Assembly (NCBI GenBank): GCA_023665825.1
Contig: JAMPDE010000002.1
Span: 410,242 to 454,849, forward strand
DNA: 44,608 bases
Direction of reading: 5' to 3'
DNA from: Alistipes senegalensis
Lineage (GTDB): Bacteria > Bacteroidota > Bacteroidia > Bacteroidales > Rikenellaceae
Shown: piece by piece, positions 24,033 to 32,184 of the stretch
Position numbering within the stretch: the first letter of the stretch is position 1
Layout of the letters: each line of letters opens with the position of its first letter
Translations under genes and position numbers: made by a program
The notes under the pieces: generated by a model
What the model was told of the DNA's origin: nothing
Seen by the model: only the letters and a program-made list of their open reading frames with translations
Databases searched by the model: none

Positions 24033-25508
24033 TTATTCCAACTCCCAGTCGCTGCCGTCCTTGCGGTCTTTCACGCGGATGCCGGCCGCGGCCAGTCCGT
24101 CGCGGATGCGGTCGGAAGCGGCCCAGTCCTTGGCGGCGCGGGCCTTCAGCCGCTCGTCGAGCAACATTTCGACCAAAGGCGTCACATAGTCGCGGCCCGA
24201 AGCCGCACCGGCGGCCTTCTCGTCCTTCAGACCGAGAATGTCGAACGCATACCGGCGCACGGTGGCTTTGAGCGTCTCCAAATCGGCGGCCGCGATGGTC
24301 TGCGCGCCGTCGGCGATCTGGTTGATCGTCCGCACCCAGTCGAAAAGGGCCGAAATGACCATGGGCGAATTGAGGTCGTCGTCCATCGCCGCGCGGCAAC
24401 GCTTCTCCAACTCCGCGGGATCGACCGTCGAGACGGCCGCAGGCTTGATCCTCTCGAGCGCCTCGATGCCCTTCATCAGGCGGTCGAGACCCTTCTCGGC
24501 GGCCTGCAGCGCCTCGTTCGAGAAGTCGAGCGTCGAACGGTAGTGGGCCTGCAGGACGAAGAAACGGATCGTCATGGGCGAATAGGCCTGTGCCAGCAGC
24601 TTGTGGCTGCCCGTGAACAGCTCCTCCAGAGTGATGAAGTTGCCCAGCGACTTGCCCATCTTCTGACCGTTGATCGTAATCATGTTGTTGTGCACCCAAT
24701 AGCGTGCCGAATCGTGGCCGAGGGCCGCGGTCGACTGCGCGATCTCGCACTCGTGGTGGGGGAACATCAGATCCATGCCGCCGCCGTGGATGTCGAACCG
24801 CTCGCCCAGATAGCGCGTCGACATGGCCGAACACTCCATGTGCCAGCCGGGAAAACCGTCGCTCCAGGGCGAGGGCCAGCGCATGATATGCTCGGGCGAA
24901 GCCTTCTTCCACAGCGCAAAGTCGTAGGAATGGCGCTTGTCGCCCTGACCGTCCAGCTCGCGCGTGTTGGCCACGATGTCGTCGAGGTTGCGGCCCGACA
25001 GACGACCGTAATTATATTCGGTGTTGTATTTCTCGACGTCGAAATAGACCGACCCGTTGGACACGTAGGCGAAGCCCGCGTCAAGAATGCGCTGCACGAA
25101 AGCGATCTGCTCGATGATGTGGCCCGAAGCGTGCGGCTCGATCGAGGGGCTTTCGACGCCCAGCGCCTCCATGGCCCGGCGGTAGCGCTCCGTGTAATAG
25201 TGGGCCACCTCCATGGGTTCGAGCTGTTCGAGCCGCGCCTTCTTGGCGATCTTGTCCTCGCCCTCGTCGGCGTCGTGCTCCAAGTGGCCCACGTCGGTGA
25301 TGTTGCGCACGTAGCGCACCTTGTAGCCCAGCGACTGCAAATAGCGGAACAGCAGGTCGAACGTCACCGCCGGCCGTGCGTGGCCCAGATGCGGGTCGCC
25401 GTAGACCGTCGGCCCGCAGACGTACATGCCCGCGCGGCCCGGCGTCAGCGGTTCGAACCGCTCCTTGCGGCGCGTCAGCGTATTATAAAGTACCAGTTCG
25501 GATTCCAT
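24033..25508 (-). CDS. cysS: Cysteinyl-tRNA synthetase
   Basis: Charges tRNA-Cys. The 491-residue class I synthetase has the HIGH signature as HLGH (40-43 in [10 protein letters not shown]), the KMSKS loop as KMGKS (283-287, followed by LGN), and zinc ligands Cys31 (YVCGPTVYG), Cys226 (WHMECSAMS) and the HHECE segment at 251-255. The C-terminus is the helical anticodon-binding region ending DWELE. The start is ATG 25508, behind a TTTG-N20-TACTTTTA promoter. First gene of the minus-strand run down to folE. Confidence 0.96.
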   Translation of the reverse strand: MESELVLYNTLTRRKERFEPLTPGRAGMYVCGPTVYGDPHLGHARPAVTFDLLFRYLQSLGYKVRYVRNITDVGHLEHDADEGEDKIAKKARLEQLEPMEVAHYYTERYRRAMEALGVESPSIEPHASGHIIEQIAFVQRILDAGFAYVSNGSVYFDVEKYNTEYNYGRLSGRNLDDIVANTRELDGQGDKRHSYDFALWKKASPEHIMRWPSPWSDGFPGWHMECSAMSTRYLGERFDIHGGGMDLMFPHHECEIAQSTAALGHDSARYWVHNNMITINGQKMGKSLGNFITLEELFTGSHKLLAQAYSPMTIRFFVLQAHYRSTLDFSNEALQAAEKGLDRLMKGIEALERIKPAAVSTVDPAELEKRCRAAMDDDLNSPMVISALFDWVRTINQIADGAQTIAAADLETLKATVRRYAFDILGLKDEKAAGAASGRDYVTPLVEMLLDERLKARAAKDWAASDRIRDGLAAAGIRVKDRKDGSDWELE

Positions 25509-25530
25509 GACTCGAATGTTTTTCGGACGG

Positions 25531-25562
25531 TAAAAGTACGAAAAATCCGCGCACGATGCAAA
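25531..25562 (-). promoter_or_regulatory. Promoter of cysS
   Basis: On the minus strand: TTTG (25562-25559), 20 nt, then TACTTTTA (25538-25531), one mismatch from TAnnTTTG. The ATG lies about 22 nt downstream. Confidence 0.55.
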
Positions 25563-25634
25563 TCCGGCGGCACGAAGAGGCAGGCGGACGACCGATCGGA
25601 CGTTTCGGACGATTGGATTTCGGCGCGAAATGAT

Positions 25635-25642
25635 TATTTTTG
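25635..25642 (+). promoter_or_regulatory. -7 promoter box of the DUF2723 gene
   Basis: TATTTTTG matches TAnnTTTG, 27 nt before the ATG at 25670. A TTG lies 18 nt upstream of the box (25614-25616). Confidence 0.6.
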
Positions 25643-25669
25643 CACATCAGTAACCTATCCCGTGCATAC

Positions 25670-28600
25670 ATGAATCTTTTCAAACGTTGGAACAATCTCG
25701 TCGGCTGGGCGGTTTTCGCCGTCGCGGCATGCGTCTATCTCGCCACGATGGAACCCGTGTCGAGCCTGTGGGACTGCTCGGAGTTCATCGCCACGTCGTA
25801 CAAACTCGAAGTCGGCCACCCGCCCGGAGCCCCGCTCTTCATGATGCTGGCACGCCTCGCCACGCTCTTCGCGTTCGGCAATCCCGATTACGTCGGGGCG
25901 GCCGTCAACGCCATGAACTCCATCGCCAGCGCGTTCTGCATCCTCTTTCTGTTCTGGACGATCACGCACCTCGCGCGGCGGCTCGTCGTGCGTAACGGCG
26001 GCGAGATGACCCTCGCGAACACCTGCGCCGTGCTCGGGGCGGGCATCGTCGGGGCACTGGCTTATACCTTCACCGACACGTTCTGGTTCTCGGCCGTCGA
26101 GGGCGAGGTCTACGCCCTCTCGTCGATGTTCACCGCGCTGGTCGTGTGGCTGATGCTCAAATGGGAGGAACACGCCGACGAACCCGGCGCCCTGCGGTGG
26201 ATCGTGTTGATTGCCTACCTCATGGGCTTGTCGATCGGCGTGCACATCCTCAACCTGCTCACCATTCCCGCGCTGGCGTTCATCTACTACTTCCGCCGCA
26301 CCGAACGCACGACCGTCAAGGGCGTTGCGCTGGCGTTCTTGGCCGGCTGCGCCGTACTGGTGTTCATCAACAACCTGATTATCCCCTACTCGGTGTGGGC
26401 CGGTGCTATGGTCGACGTCTTTTTCGTCAACGTACTCGGGCTGCCCGTCAATTCGGGCATGGTCGTCTTCGCGCTCGCGCTTATCGGCGGCATGGGCTGG
26501 CTCGCGTGGCGCGCCCACACCAAAGGCCGCGTCGTGTGGAACACCGTGCTGCTCGGCGTGACGATGATTCTGGTCGGCTACTCGTCCTACGCATCGGTGA
26601 CGATCCGCGCAGCGGCCAATCCGCCGATGAACTCCAACAACCCCGACAATCCGCAGGCCCTGCTGTCGCTCCTCAACCGCGACCAGTACGGCGACCGGCC
26701 GCTCGTGACAGGAGCCTACTACTCGGCGCCGAAACTCGCCGACGGCAAGTACAAGACGGTCTTCTATCTCGACGACAACGGCAAGTACAAGGCCGCACGC
26801 GTCCTGTCGGGCTACAAGTTCGACCCGCAATTCATCCACCTGTTCCCGCGCATGTGGAGCACGCTCAAAAGCGAAAACGAATTCAAGCAGTGGGCCGCCT
26901 ACCGCACGAAAGTCGAGACCCTGCGCGACGAAAACGGCGAAATCCTGCGCGACCGCGAGGGACGCCCCCTGCGCGGCACGGTGCTCGACTTCGGCCGCAA
27001 ACGCACATACACGGACGACTACGGAGAACTTCGGACAGTGGTAGAACCCACCTTTCTGGAAAATCTCAACTTCTTTTTCAACTACCAGTTGAGCTACATG
27101 TACTGGCGTTATTTCCTGTGGAATTTCGTCGGCCGGCAGAACGACATCCAGCCCCTGCAATCGACCATCACCGACGGCAACTGGCTGTCGGGCGTCAAGT
27201 GGATCGACCGTCAGTTCACCGGCCCGCAGGACGACCTGCCGCGCGAAATCGCCGAAAACAAGGGGCGCAACACCTACTATTTCCTGCCCTTTTTGTTGGG
27301 ATTGCTCGGATTGCTGTATCAATTGAACCGCGACCAGCGCAATTTCGCCGTCGTGATGATGCTCTTCATCATGACGGGCATCGCGCTGGTGTTCTACTTC
27401 AACACCCAGCCCGGCGAACCGCGCGAGCGCGACTATGTTTTCGCCGGTTCGTTCTACGCCTTTTCGATTTGGATCGGGCTGGGCGTGCTGGCGTTCCGCG
27501 AGTTTTTCGCGCGGCTGCTGCACCGCGACACGCCGGTCATCGCCGCCGCCGCGACGGTGCTCTGCATGGGCGTGCCGACGATTCTGGCGGCGCAGAACTG
27601 GGACGACCACGACCGCTCGCACCGCTACATGGCGCGCGACATCGGCTGGAACTACCTGATGTCCACGCTGCCGAACTCCATCATCCTCAACTACGGCGAC
27701 AACGACACCTTCCCGCTGTGGAACAATCAGGAGGTCTACGGCGTGCGCCCCGACGTGCGCATCATGAACACGTCCTATCTCGGCGGCGACTGGTACGTCG
27801 ACGAGATGAAGACCCGCGCCAACGAAGCCGACGGCGTGCCGTTCTCGCTGCCGCGCAGCAAGTACACCTTCGCGAACGATTTCGTGGTGGTCAGCGAGCG
27901 CATCGACCGGCCCGTCGCGTTGAAGGAGGTCATCGACTTCATCCGCAACGACGACCCCCGCACCCAGCTGCGGCTCGACAACGGCACGGCGGAAGGCGAA
28001 CGGGCCGACTACATCCCGACCAAACAACTGGCCCTGCCGGTGAACAAGGAGAACGCCATCGCGTCGGGCATCGTCAAGGAGGCCGACCGCGACTTGATGG
28101 TCGATACGGTCTATTTCACCCTGCGCAAGAACTACGTGGACAAGAGCCAGCTGATGCTGCTCGACATGCTGGCCAATTTCGACTGGAAGCGGCCCATCTT
28201 CATGACGCAACCCTACATGTTCTTGGACTTGGGGTTGGCGGACTACCTGCAATTCGACGGCTACGCCTACCGCTTCGTGCCGATCCGCACGCCTGCGAAA
28301 AGCGGCGAGATCGGGCGCATCGACCCCGACTACGCCGCGCCGCTGCTGCGCGACACGTTCCGCTACGGCAATCTGGCCGACCCGCGCGTCCACATCGACT
28401 ACTTCATGCAGTACAACCTCAACGCTTCGCATGCGCGGGCGGCGTTCGCGCGCACGGCGAAAGCACTGATCGAACAGCAGCGCGTCGACGAAGCGGTCGA
28501 ACTGCTCGACTTGGGGCTGGAACGGCTGCCGACCGACCGGATCCGGTTTACCGGCACCAACACCTATCCGTTCTTAGAGGCCTACTATCTGGCCGGCGCG

Positions 28601-28894
28601 ATGGGTGCGCCCGATGCGACGCGCAAGGCCGATGCCCTGCTGCTCGAATACGCCCACACGGTCATCGAATACATCGAGTACTACCTGCGGTTCGAGGGCG
28701 TGCAGGCCGATTTGGTGACGGGCGAGTTGGAAGACCGCCTGCACGAGCTGAACAACCTCTACTATCTGGCGACCTACGCCGGCCGAACCGACATCGTGCG
28801 CGAACTGAACGCTTACTACCGCACGCTCGGGGTCGACGAAGCCGACCTGATCGAGGCGGGCGACCCGCAAACGGCGGAGCCGGATTCGCTATGA
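25670..28894 (+). CDS. DUF2723 membrane protein (TMEM260/PMT-like glycosyltransferase)
   Basis: A 1074-residue polytopic protein of the DUF2723 family, related to the GT-C protein O-mannosyltransferase-like TMEM260. The first domain has the conserved SSLWDCSEFIATSYKLEVGH followed by PPGAPL just after the first helix, as in this family, and around ten membrane helices up to about residue 315. More helices follow (about 535-650). The C-terminal 400 residues are soluble and probably periplasmic (ILNYGDNDTFPLWNNQEV, then TPR-like helices). Inferred role: lipid-linked sugar transfer to envelope proteins; substrate and donor are unknown. The start is ATG 25670, after the promoter box; the frame is open upstream to 25640 but would start inside it. 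Single-gene unit. Confidence 0.88.
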   Translation: MNLFKRWNNLVGWAVFAVAACVYLATMEPVSSLWDCSEFIATSYKLEVGHPPGAPLFMMLARLATLFAFGNPDYVGAAVNAMNSIASAFCILFLFWTITHLARRLVVRNGGEMTLANTCAVLGAGIVGALAYTFTDTFWFSAVEGEVYALSSMFTALVVWLMLKWEEHADEPGALRWIVLIAYLMGLSIGVHILNLLTIPALAFIYYFRRTERTTVKGVALAFLAGCAVLVFINNLIIPYSVWAGAMVDVFFVNVLGLPVNSGMVVFALALIGGMGWLAWRAHTKGRVVWNTVLLGVTMILVGYSSYASVTIRAAANPPMNSNNPDNPQALLSLLNRDQYGDRPLVTGAYYSAPKLADGKYKTVFYLDDNGKYKAARVLSGYKFDPQFIHLFPRMWSTLKSENEFKQWAAYRTKVETLRDENGEILRDREGRPLRGTVLDFGRKRTYTDDYGELRTVVEPTFLENLNFFFNYQLSYMYWRYFLWNFVGRQNDIQPLQSTITDGNWLSGVKWIDRQFTGPQDDLPREIAENKGRNTYYFLPFLLGLLGLLYQLNRDQRNFAVVMMLFIMTGIALVFYFNTQPGEPRERDYVFAGSFYAFSIWIGLGVLAFREFFARLLHRDTPVIAAAATVLCMGVPTILAAQNWDDHDRSHRYMARDIGWNYLMSTLPNSIILNYGDNDTFPLWNNQEVYGVRPDVRIMNTSYLGGDWYVDEMKTRANEADGVPFSLPRSKYTFANDFVVVSERIDRPVALKEVIDFIRNDDPRTQLRLDNGTAEGERADYIPTKQLALPVNKENAIASGIVKEADRDLMVDTVYFTLRKNYVDKSQLMLLDMLANFDWKRPIFMTQPYMFLDLGLADYLQFDGYAYRFVPIRTPAKSGEIGRIDPDYAAPLLRDTFRYGNLADPRVHIDYFMQYNLNASHARAAFARTAKALIEQQRVDEAVELLDLGLERLPTDRIRFTGTNTYPFLEAYYLAGAMGAPDATRKADALLLEYAHTVIEYIEYYLRFEGVQADLVTGELEDRLHELNNLYYLATYAGRTDIVRELNAYYRTLGVDEADLIEAGDPQTAEPDSL

Positions 28895-28908
28895 TACGAA
28901 AAATTTTA

Positions 28909-28916
28909 TATTTTTG
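28909..28916 (+). promoter_or_regulatory. -7 promoter box of the DUF805 gene
   Basis: TATTTTTG matches TAnnTTTG, 106 nt before the ATG at 29023, giving an unusually long leader for this window. Confidence 0.55.
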
Positions 28917-28922
28917 CGGGGT

Positions 28923-28945
28923 CGTTCCGCCGCGAGGCCGGAACG
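28923..28945 (+). other. Hairpin at the start of the DUF805 mRNA leader
   Basis: CGTTCCG-CC, GCGA tetraloop, GG-C-CGGAACG: a 9-bp GC-rich stem with one bulged C and a GNRA loop. It would lie at the very 5' end of the transcript from the box at 28909. A mRNA-stabilising or regulatory role is inferred; no known riboswitch is recognised. Confidence 0.45.
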
Positions 28946-29022
28946 CCCGATTACGGAAGAACCCGAAAATCCGAATCAAAGAGTAGGGACTAACCATTTT
29001 GTTTTACTAAAAATTTTCAAGT

Positions 29023-29334
29023 ATGAATTGGTATTTGAGTTGTCTGAAAGACCACTACGCCGATTTCAACGGCCGTGCGACCCGCACGGAGTTCTGGATG
29101 TTCGTCCTCTTCAACTGGATCGCAAGCATCATCATCGGCATCATCGGTTGGGCGCTCGGCATTTCGTGGCTCAGCACGATCTACGGATTGGCCGTACTCG
29201 TTCCGATGCTGGCTGTCGGTGCGCGCCGTCTGCACGACACGGGCCGCAGCGGCTGGTGGTGGCTGATCTGCTTGGTACCGGTCATCGGCTTCATCTGGCT
29301 GATCGTGCTCTGGTGCCTCGAAAGCAAGAAGTAA
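29023..29334 (+). CDS. DUF805 small inner-membrane protein
   Basis: A 103-residue protein of the DUF805 family (E. coli YhaH/YhaI type). It begins MNWYLSCLKDHYADFNGRAT, with the family motif GRATRTEFWMF. Three or so membrane helices follow (IASIIIGIIGWALG, IYGLAVLVPMLAVGARRLHD, WLICLVPVIGFIWLIVLW), with the conserved RRLHDTGRSGWW between them. The function is unknown. It has its own promoter with a structured leader and its own strong terminator. Confidence 0.92.
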   Translation: MNWYLSCLKDHYADFNGRATRTEFWMFVLFNWIASIIIGIIGWALGISWLSTIYGLAVLVPMLAVGARRLHDTGRSGWWWLICLVPVIGFIWLIVLWCLESKK

Positions 29335-29354
29335 GACGCCGAAGCGTCTACACG

Positions 29355-29388
29355 AAAAGCGGCCGATTCATACGAACCGGCCGCTTTT
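29355..29388. terminator. Bidirectional terminator between DUF805 and DUF721 genes
   Basis: AAAAGCGGCCG, 12-nt loop, CGGCCGCTTTT: an 11-bp perfect stem with A-rich and T-rich ends, serving both convergent genes. Confidence 0.85.
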
Positions 29389-29405
29389 CTTTCACCCCCC
29401 CCCGA

Positions 29406-29696
29406 CTATCGGATGATGACGGCATTGACCAGCCGCAGGCCCGACCGGCGGTTGATTTCGTCGCGCAGGGCATCGCGCTGGTAGAACAGCTCCGAACGCA
29501 ACACGCTCGACTGGATGCGCACATGCAGTATGTGCCGTTCGAGCCGCAGTTCGGTCGTCAGGTCGGCGGCCTGCGCTCCCACGACAGCGCGCCACGTATC
29601 GGGCAGTCGGCCTTCGGCGACTTTGGCCGCCACGTAGGGCCGCTTGAAGAACTCGTCGAGCAGGTCGCCCATCAGCATGGTTTTCGTCCGTCGCAT
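29406..29696 (-). CDS. DUF721 (DciA-like) protein
   Basis: A 96-residue protein of the DUF721 family. Recognisable features are GDLLDEFFKRPYVAAKVAEG, LPDTWRAVVG and the beta-rich RHILHVRIQSSVLRSEL, then LRDEINRRSG. DUF721 includes DciA, the DnaB helicase loader, and its place beside recF fits DNA replication or repair; but a direct DciA role here is inferred. The start is ATG 29696 (MRRTKTML), 4 nt after the recF stop codon; an earlier ATG at 29741 would overlap recF by about 40 nt. A run of nine C lies just beyond its stop codon. Confidence 0.82.
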   Translation of the reverse strand: MRRTKTMLMGDLLDEFFKRPYVAAKVAEGRLPDTWRAVVGAQAADLTTELRLERHILHVRIQSSVLRSELFYQRDALRDEINRRSGLRLVNAVIIR

Positions 29697-29700
29697 GGCG

Positions 29701-30810
29701 TTATTCGATTTTTGTTTCGCGTTCGGCCGTGATGCGGCCATCCGCCACGCGGAAAAGCGTATAATCGCCGCCCGCCTTGTCCAGAATGGCTTGCAGACGG
29801 GTGGAATTGCAATCCGTAATCAAAATCTGCCCGAATTCCTCGCCCGTGACCAGCCGGATGAGCTGTTCGACCCGCGAAGCGTCGAGCTTGTCGAACAGGT
29901 CGTCGAGCAGCAGCAGTGGTTTTTCGTGTTTTTCTTCGGCCACGACGGCGTACTGGGCCAGCTTGAGCGCAATCAGAAACGATTTCTGCTGCCCCTGCGA
30001 ACCGTACTTGCGCAGCGGATAGTCGCCGATGCGCAACACGAGGTCGTCGCGGTGGATGCCCGCCGTCGTGAATTCGTTCACGAAGTCTTTCTGACGCGCC
30101 GCTTGCAGGATTTCGGCGAACGGGCGGTCGTTCAGTTCCGATTTGTAGTGCAGCGTTACCTGCTCGCGGTCGCCCGACAGCGTGCGGTAGTAGCGCTCGA
30201 CCTGCGGCTGCAACCGCGCGACCAGCTCGCGCCGACGGGCATGGATGACCTCGCCGTGCTCGACCAGCTGCCGGTCGTAAATCGCGAGCATCGTCTCGTC
30301 GGGCTGCATCTTCAGCAGCCGGTTGCGCTCCGCCAGCACGGCGTTGTAACGCATCAGGGCTTGCAGATACCCCTTGTCCAGCTGCGAAATGAAGGCATTG
30401 AGGTACCGCCGCCGCTCGTCGGCCGCATCACTGATGAGCACGCCGTCGGCCGGCGACACGATCACGGCCGGAATCAGCCCCACGTGGTCCGAAAGCCGGT
30501 CGTACTCCTTGCCGTTGCGTTTCAACACCTTGCCGCCCTTGCGCGAGCAGGCGCAGACGATGCGTTCGCTCCGCCCGGCGTCGGACACATACTGCCCCTC
30601 GACGAGAAAACAATCGGCCCCGTGCCGGATGCTCTGGCCGTCGGTCATCGGGAGCGACGACTTGCACATCGAAAGGTAGTGCACGGCATCGACCGCATTG
30701 GTCTTGCCCGCGCCGTTGTCCCCCACGAGACAGTTCACGCCGGCGCCCAGCGAGATTTCCTCCTGTGCGATGTTCTTGAAGTCGACCAACGACAATTTTT
30801 TCAGACGCAT
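29701..30810 (-). CDS. recF: DNA replication and repair protein RecF
   Basis: SMC-like ATPase that helps load RecA at gapped DNA together with RecO and RecR. The protein is 369 residues from ATG 30810 (MRLKKLSLVDFKN). Walker A is GDNGAGKT (30-37), the ABC signature region is RKYGSQGQQKSFLIALKLAQ, and Walker B is LLLLDDLFDKLD. A longer frame to 30825 would begin upstream of the TACCTTTG -7 box, so the ATG at 30810, only 4 nt after the box, is the first possible start; the mRNA may be leaderless. Two-gene operon with the DUF721 gene, divergent from the TPR protein. Confidence 0.94.
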   Translation of the reverse strand: MRLKKLSLVDFKNIAQEEISLGAGVNCLVGDNGAGKTNAVDAVHYLSMCKSSLPMTDGQSIRHGADCFLVEGQYVSDAGRSERIVCACSRKGGKVLKRNGKEYDRLSDHVGLIPAVIVSPADGVLISDAADERRRYLNAFISQLDKGYLQALMRYNAVLAERNRLLKMQPDETMLAIYDRQLVEHGEVIHARRRELVARLQPQVERYYRTLSGDREQVTLHYKSELNDRPFAEILQAARQKDFVNEFTTAGIHRDDLVLRIGDYPLRKYGSQGQQKSFLIALKLAQYAVVAEEKHEKPLLLLDDLFDKLDASRVEQLIRLVTGEEFGQILITDCNSTRLQAILDKAGGDYTLFRVADGRITAERETKIE

Positions 30811-30814
30811 GGAG

Positions 30815-30822
30815 CAAAGGTA
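30815..30822 (-). promoter_or_regulatory. -7 promoter box of recF, next to the start codon
   Basis: TACCTTTG on the minus strand, matching TAnnTTTG. The recF ATG (30810) follows after 4 nt, about where transcription would begin. Confidence 0.55.
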
Positions 30823-30867
30823 CAAGAAATAATTAGGAGTGCCGAACGAGGAATGCGGATTTTTTCC

Positions 30868-30875
30868 TATCTTTG
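30868..30875 (+). promoter_or_regulatory. -7 promoter box of the TPR-ribH operon
   Basis: TATCTTTG matches TAnnTTTG and lies 21 nt before the ATG at 30897. It rules out an earlier TTG start at 30873, which lies inside the box. Confidence 0.6.
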
Positions 30876-30896
30876 CAAAAATTTACGAAATTTCCT

Positions 30897-31583
30897 ATGG
30901 CAAAACAGCAAGCCGCCGAGCAGCAGGAAACGCTCGGCCAAGCAATGAACCGCACCGAACTTTTCTTGGAGAACAACGGACGCCGGCTCTCCTATCTTCT
31001 CCTCGCGCTGTTGGCGATCGGCCTCCTGATTTACGGCTACCGCGCACTCATCATGCAGCCGCGCGCCGAGAAAGCCGCCGAGCTCATCGCGCAGGCGCAG
31101 GAGCGTTTCGAGGCCGAAACTCCCGATTATATGCTGGCACTCGAAGGCGATGCCAACGGCGCCGGTTTCCTCGAAGTCATCGAGCAGTACGGCTCCACGC
31201 CGTCGGGCAATCTGGCCAAACACTACGCCGGCATCTGCTACCTGCAAACGGGCGATCTGGCGAATGCCGCCGCCTATCTGGCCAAGTATTCGACGGTCAA
31301 GGGTCTTCCGGGTGCGCTTATCAACGCCCAGAACTACGGTTTGCAGGGCGACGTGGCCGTCGAGCAGGGCGACTATGCGCGTGCCGTGAAACTCTACGAA
31401 AAAGCGGTCGATGCCGCCGACAACAACCTCACGGCACCGATGTACCTGCGCAAGGCGGGTCTTGCTGCCCGCGCGAACGGCGACACGAAACAGGCGGCTG
31501 CCTTTTTCGAGCGTATTCTGGCCGATTATCCCGCTTCGATGGATGCCCGCGAGGCAGAGAAATTGTTAGGTACCGTACAATAA
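30897..31583 (+). CDS. Membrane-anchored tetratricopeptide-repeat protein
   Basis: A 228-residue protein with a cytoplasmic N-terminus, one membrane helix (about 31-50, LSYLLLALLAIGLLIYGYRA) and a soluble C-terminal domain with TPR-like helix pairs (for example HYAGICYLQTGDLANAAAYL and GDVAVEQGDYARAVKLYEKA). It resembles the YfgM/TPR_21 type that acts in envelope protein folding, but that function is inferred. ribH follows after 13 nt, so they are probably one transcript; the same gene pair is common in Bacteroidota. Confidence 0.88.
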   Translation: MAKQQAAEQQETLGQAMNRTELFLENNGRRLSYLLLALLAIGLLIYGYRALIMQPRAEKAAELIAQAQERFEAETPDYMLALEGDANGAGFLEVIEQYGSTPSGNLAKHYAGICYLQTGDLANAAAYLAKYSTVKGLPGALINAQNYGLQGDVAVEQGDYARAVKLYEKAVDAADNNLTAPMYLRKAGLAARANGDTKQAAAFFERILADYPASMDAREAEKLLGTVQ

Positions 31584-31596
31584 ACCGACTCCGACA

Positions 31597-32127
31597 ATGG
31601 CCACGAAAAACCATAATCTGTCTACGTTCGACGCACCGCTTCCTTCGGCGGAAGAGATGCGTTTCGGAATCGTCGTGGCCGAGTGGAATCGCGAGGTGAC
31701 CGAAGCCCTGCTCGAAGGAGCCGTCCGCACGCTCCGCAGCGCCGGATGTCCCGACCTGAATATCCAGATCAAATACGTTCCGGGTGCGTTCGAGCTCGCG
31801 TTAGGGGCGCAGTTCTTCGCCGAATACACCGACGTCGATGCCGTCATCGCATTGGGATGCGTCGTGCAGGGCGATACGCGCCATTTCGACTACATCTGTC
31901 AGGGCGTGACGCAGGGAATCACCCAGTTGCAAATCCACTGGAACATGCCCATCGCATTCGGCGTGCTGACCGTCAACGACATGCAGCAGGCACTCGACCG
32001 CTGCGGGGGACGGCTGGGCAACAAGGGCGACGAAGCCGCTGCTGCCGCCATTCAGATGGTGAAACTGCAAATCGACATGGAGGCACTCTCGCCCGACCAC
32101 GAACCCGACCGGCGGACGATCAACTGA
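31597..32127 (+). CDS. ribH: 6,7-dimethyl-8-ribityllumazine synthase
   Basis: Condenses 5-amino-6-ribitylaminouracil with dihydroxybutanone phosphate in riboflavin synthesis. The 176-residue protein shows FGIVVAEWNREVTEALLEGA, VPGAFELALGAQ and GCVVQGDTRHFDYICQGV with the catalytic His96. The length is normal for the icosahedral-type enzyme. It is co-transcribed with the TPR gene and followed by a strong terminator. Other rib genes are not nearby, and no FMN riboswitch is seen upstream. Confidence 0.95.
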   Translation: MATKNHNLSTFDAPLPSAEEMRFGIVVAEWNREVTEALLEGAVRTLRSAGCPDLNIQIKYVPGAFELALGAQFFAEYTDVDAVIALGCVVQGDTRHFDYICQGVTQGITQLQIHWNMPIAFGVLTVNDMQQALDRCGGRLGNKGDEAAAAAIQMVKLQIDMEALSPDHEPDRRTIN

Positions 32128-32147
32128 TTTCGACCGGCCTGAAAATG

Positions 32148-32184
32148 AGAGAGGGTATCCGTATGGATACCCTCTCTGTTTTTT
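32148..32184. terminator. Strong bidirectional terminator after ribH
   Basis: AGAGAGGGTATCC, GTAT loop, GGATACCCTCTCT, then a T6 run (32179-32184): a perfect 13-bp stem. It also serves the convergent dihydroorotate-dehydrogenase-like gene, whose stop codon it touches. Confidence 0.9.
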
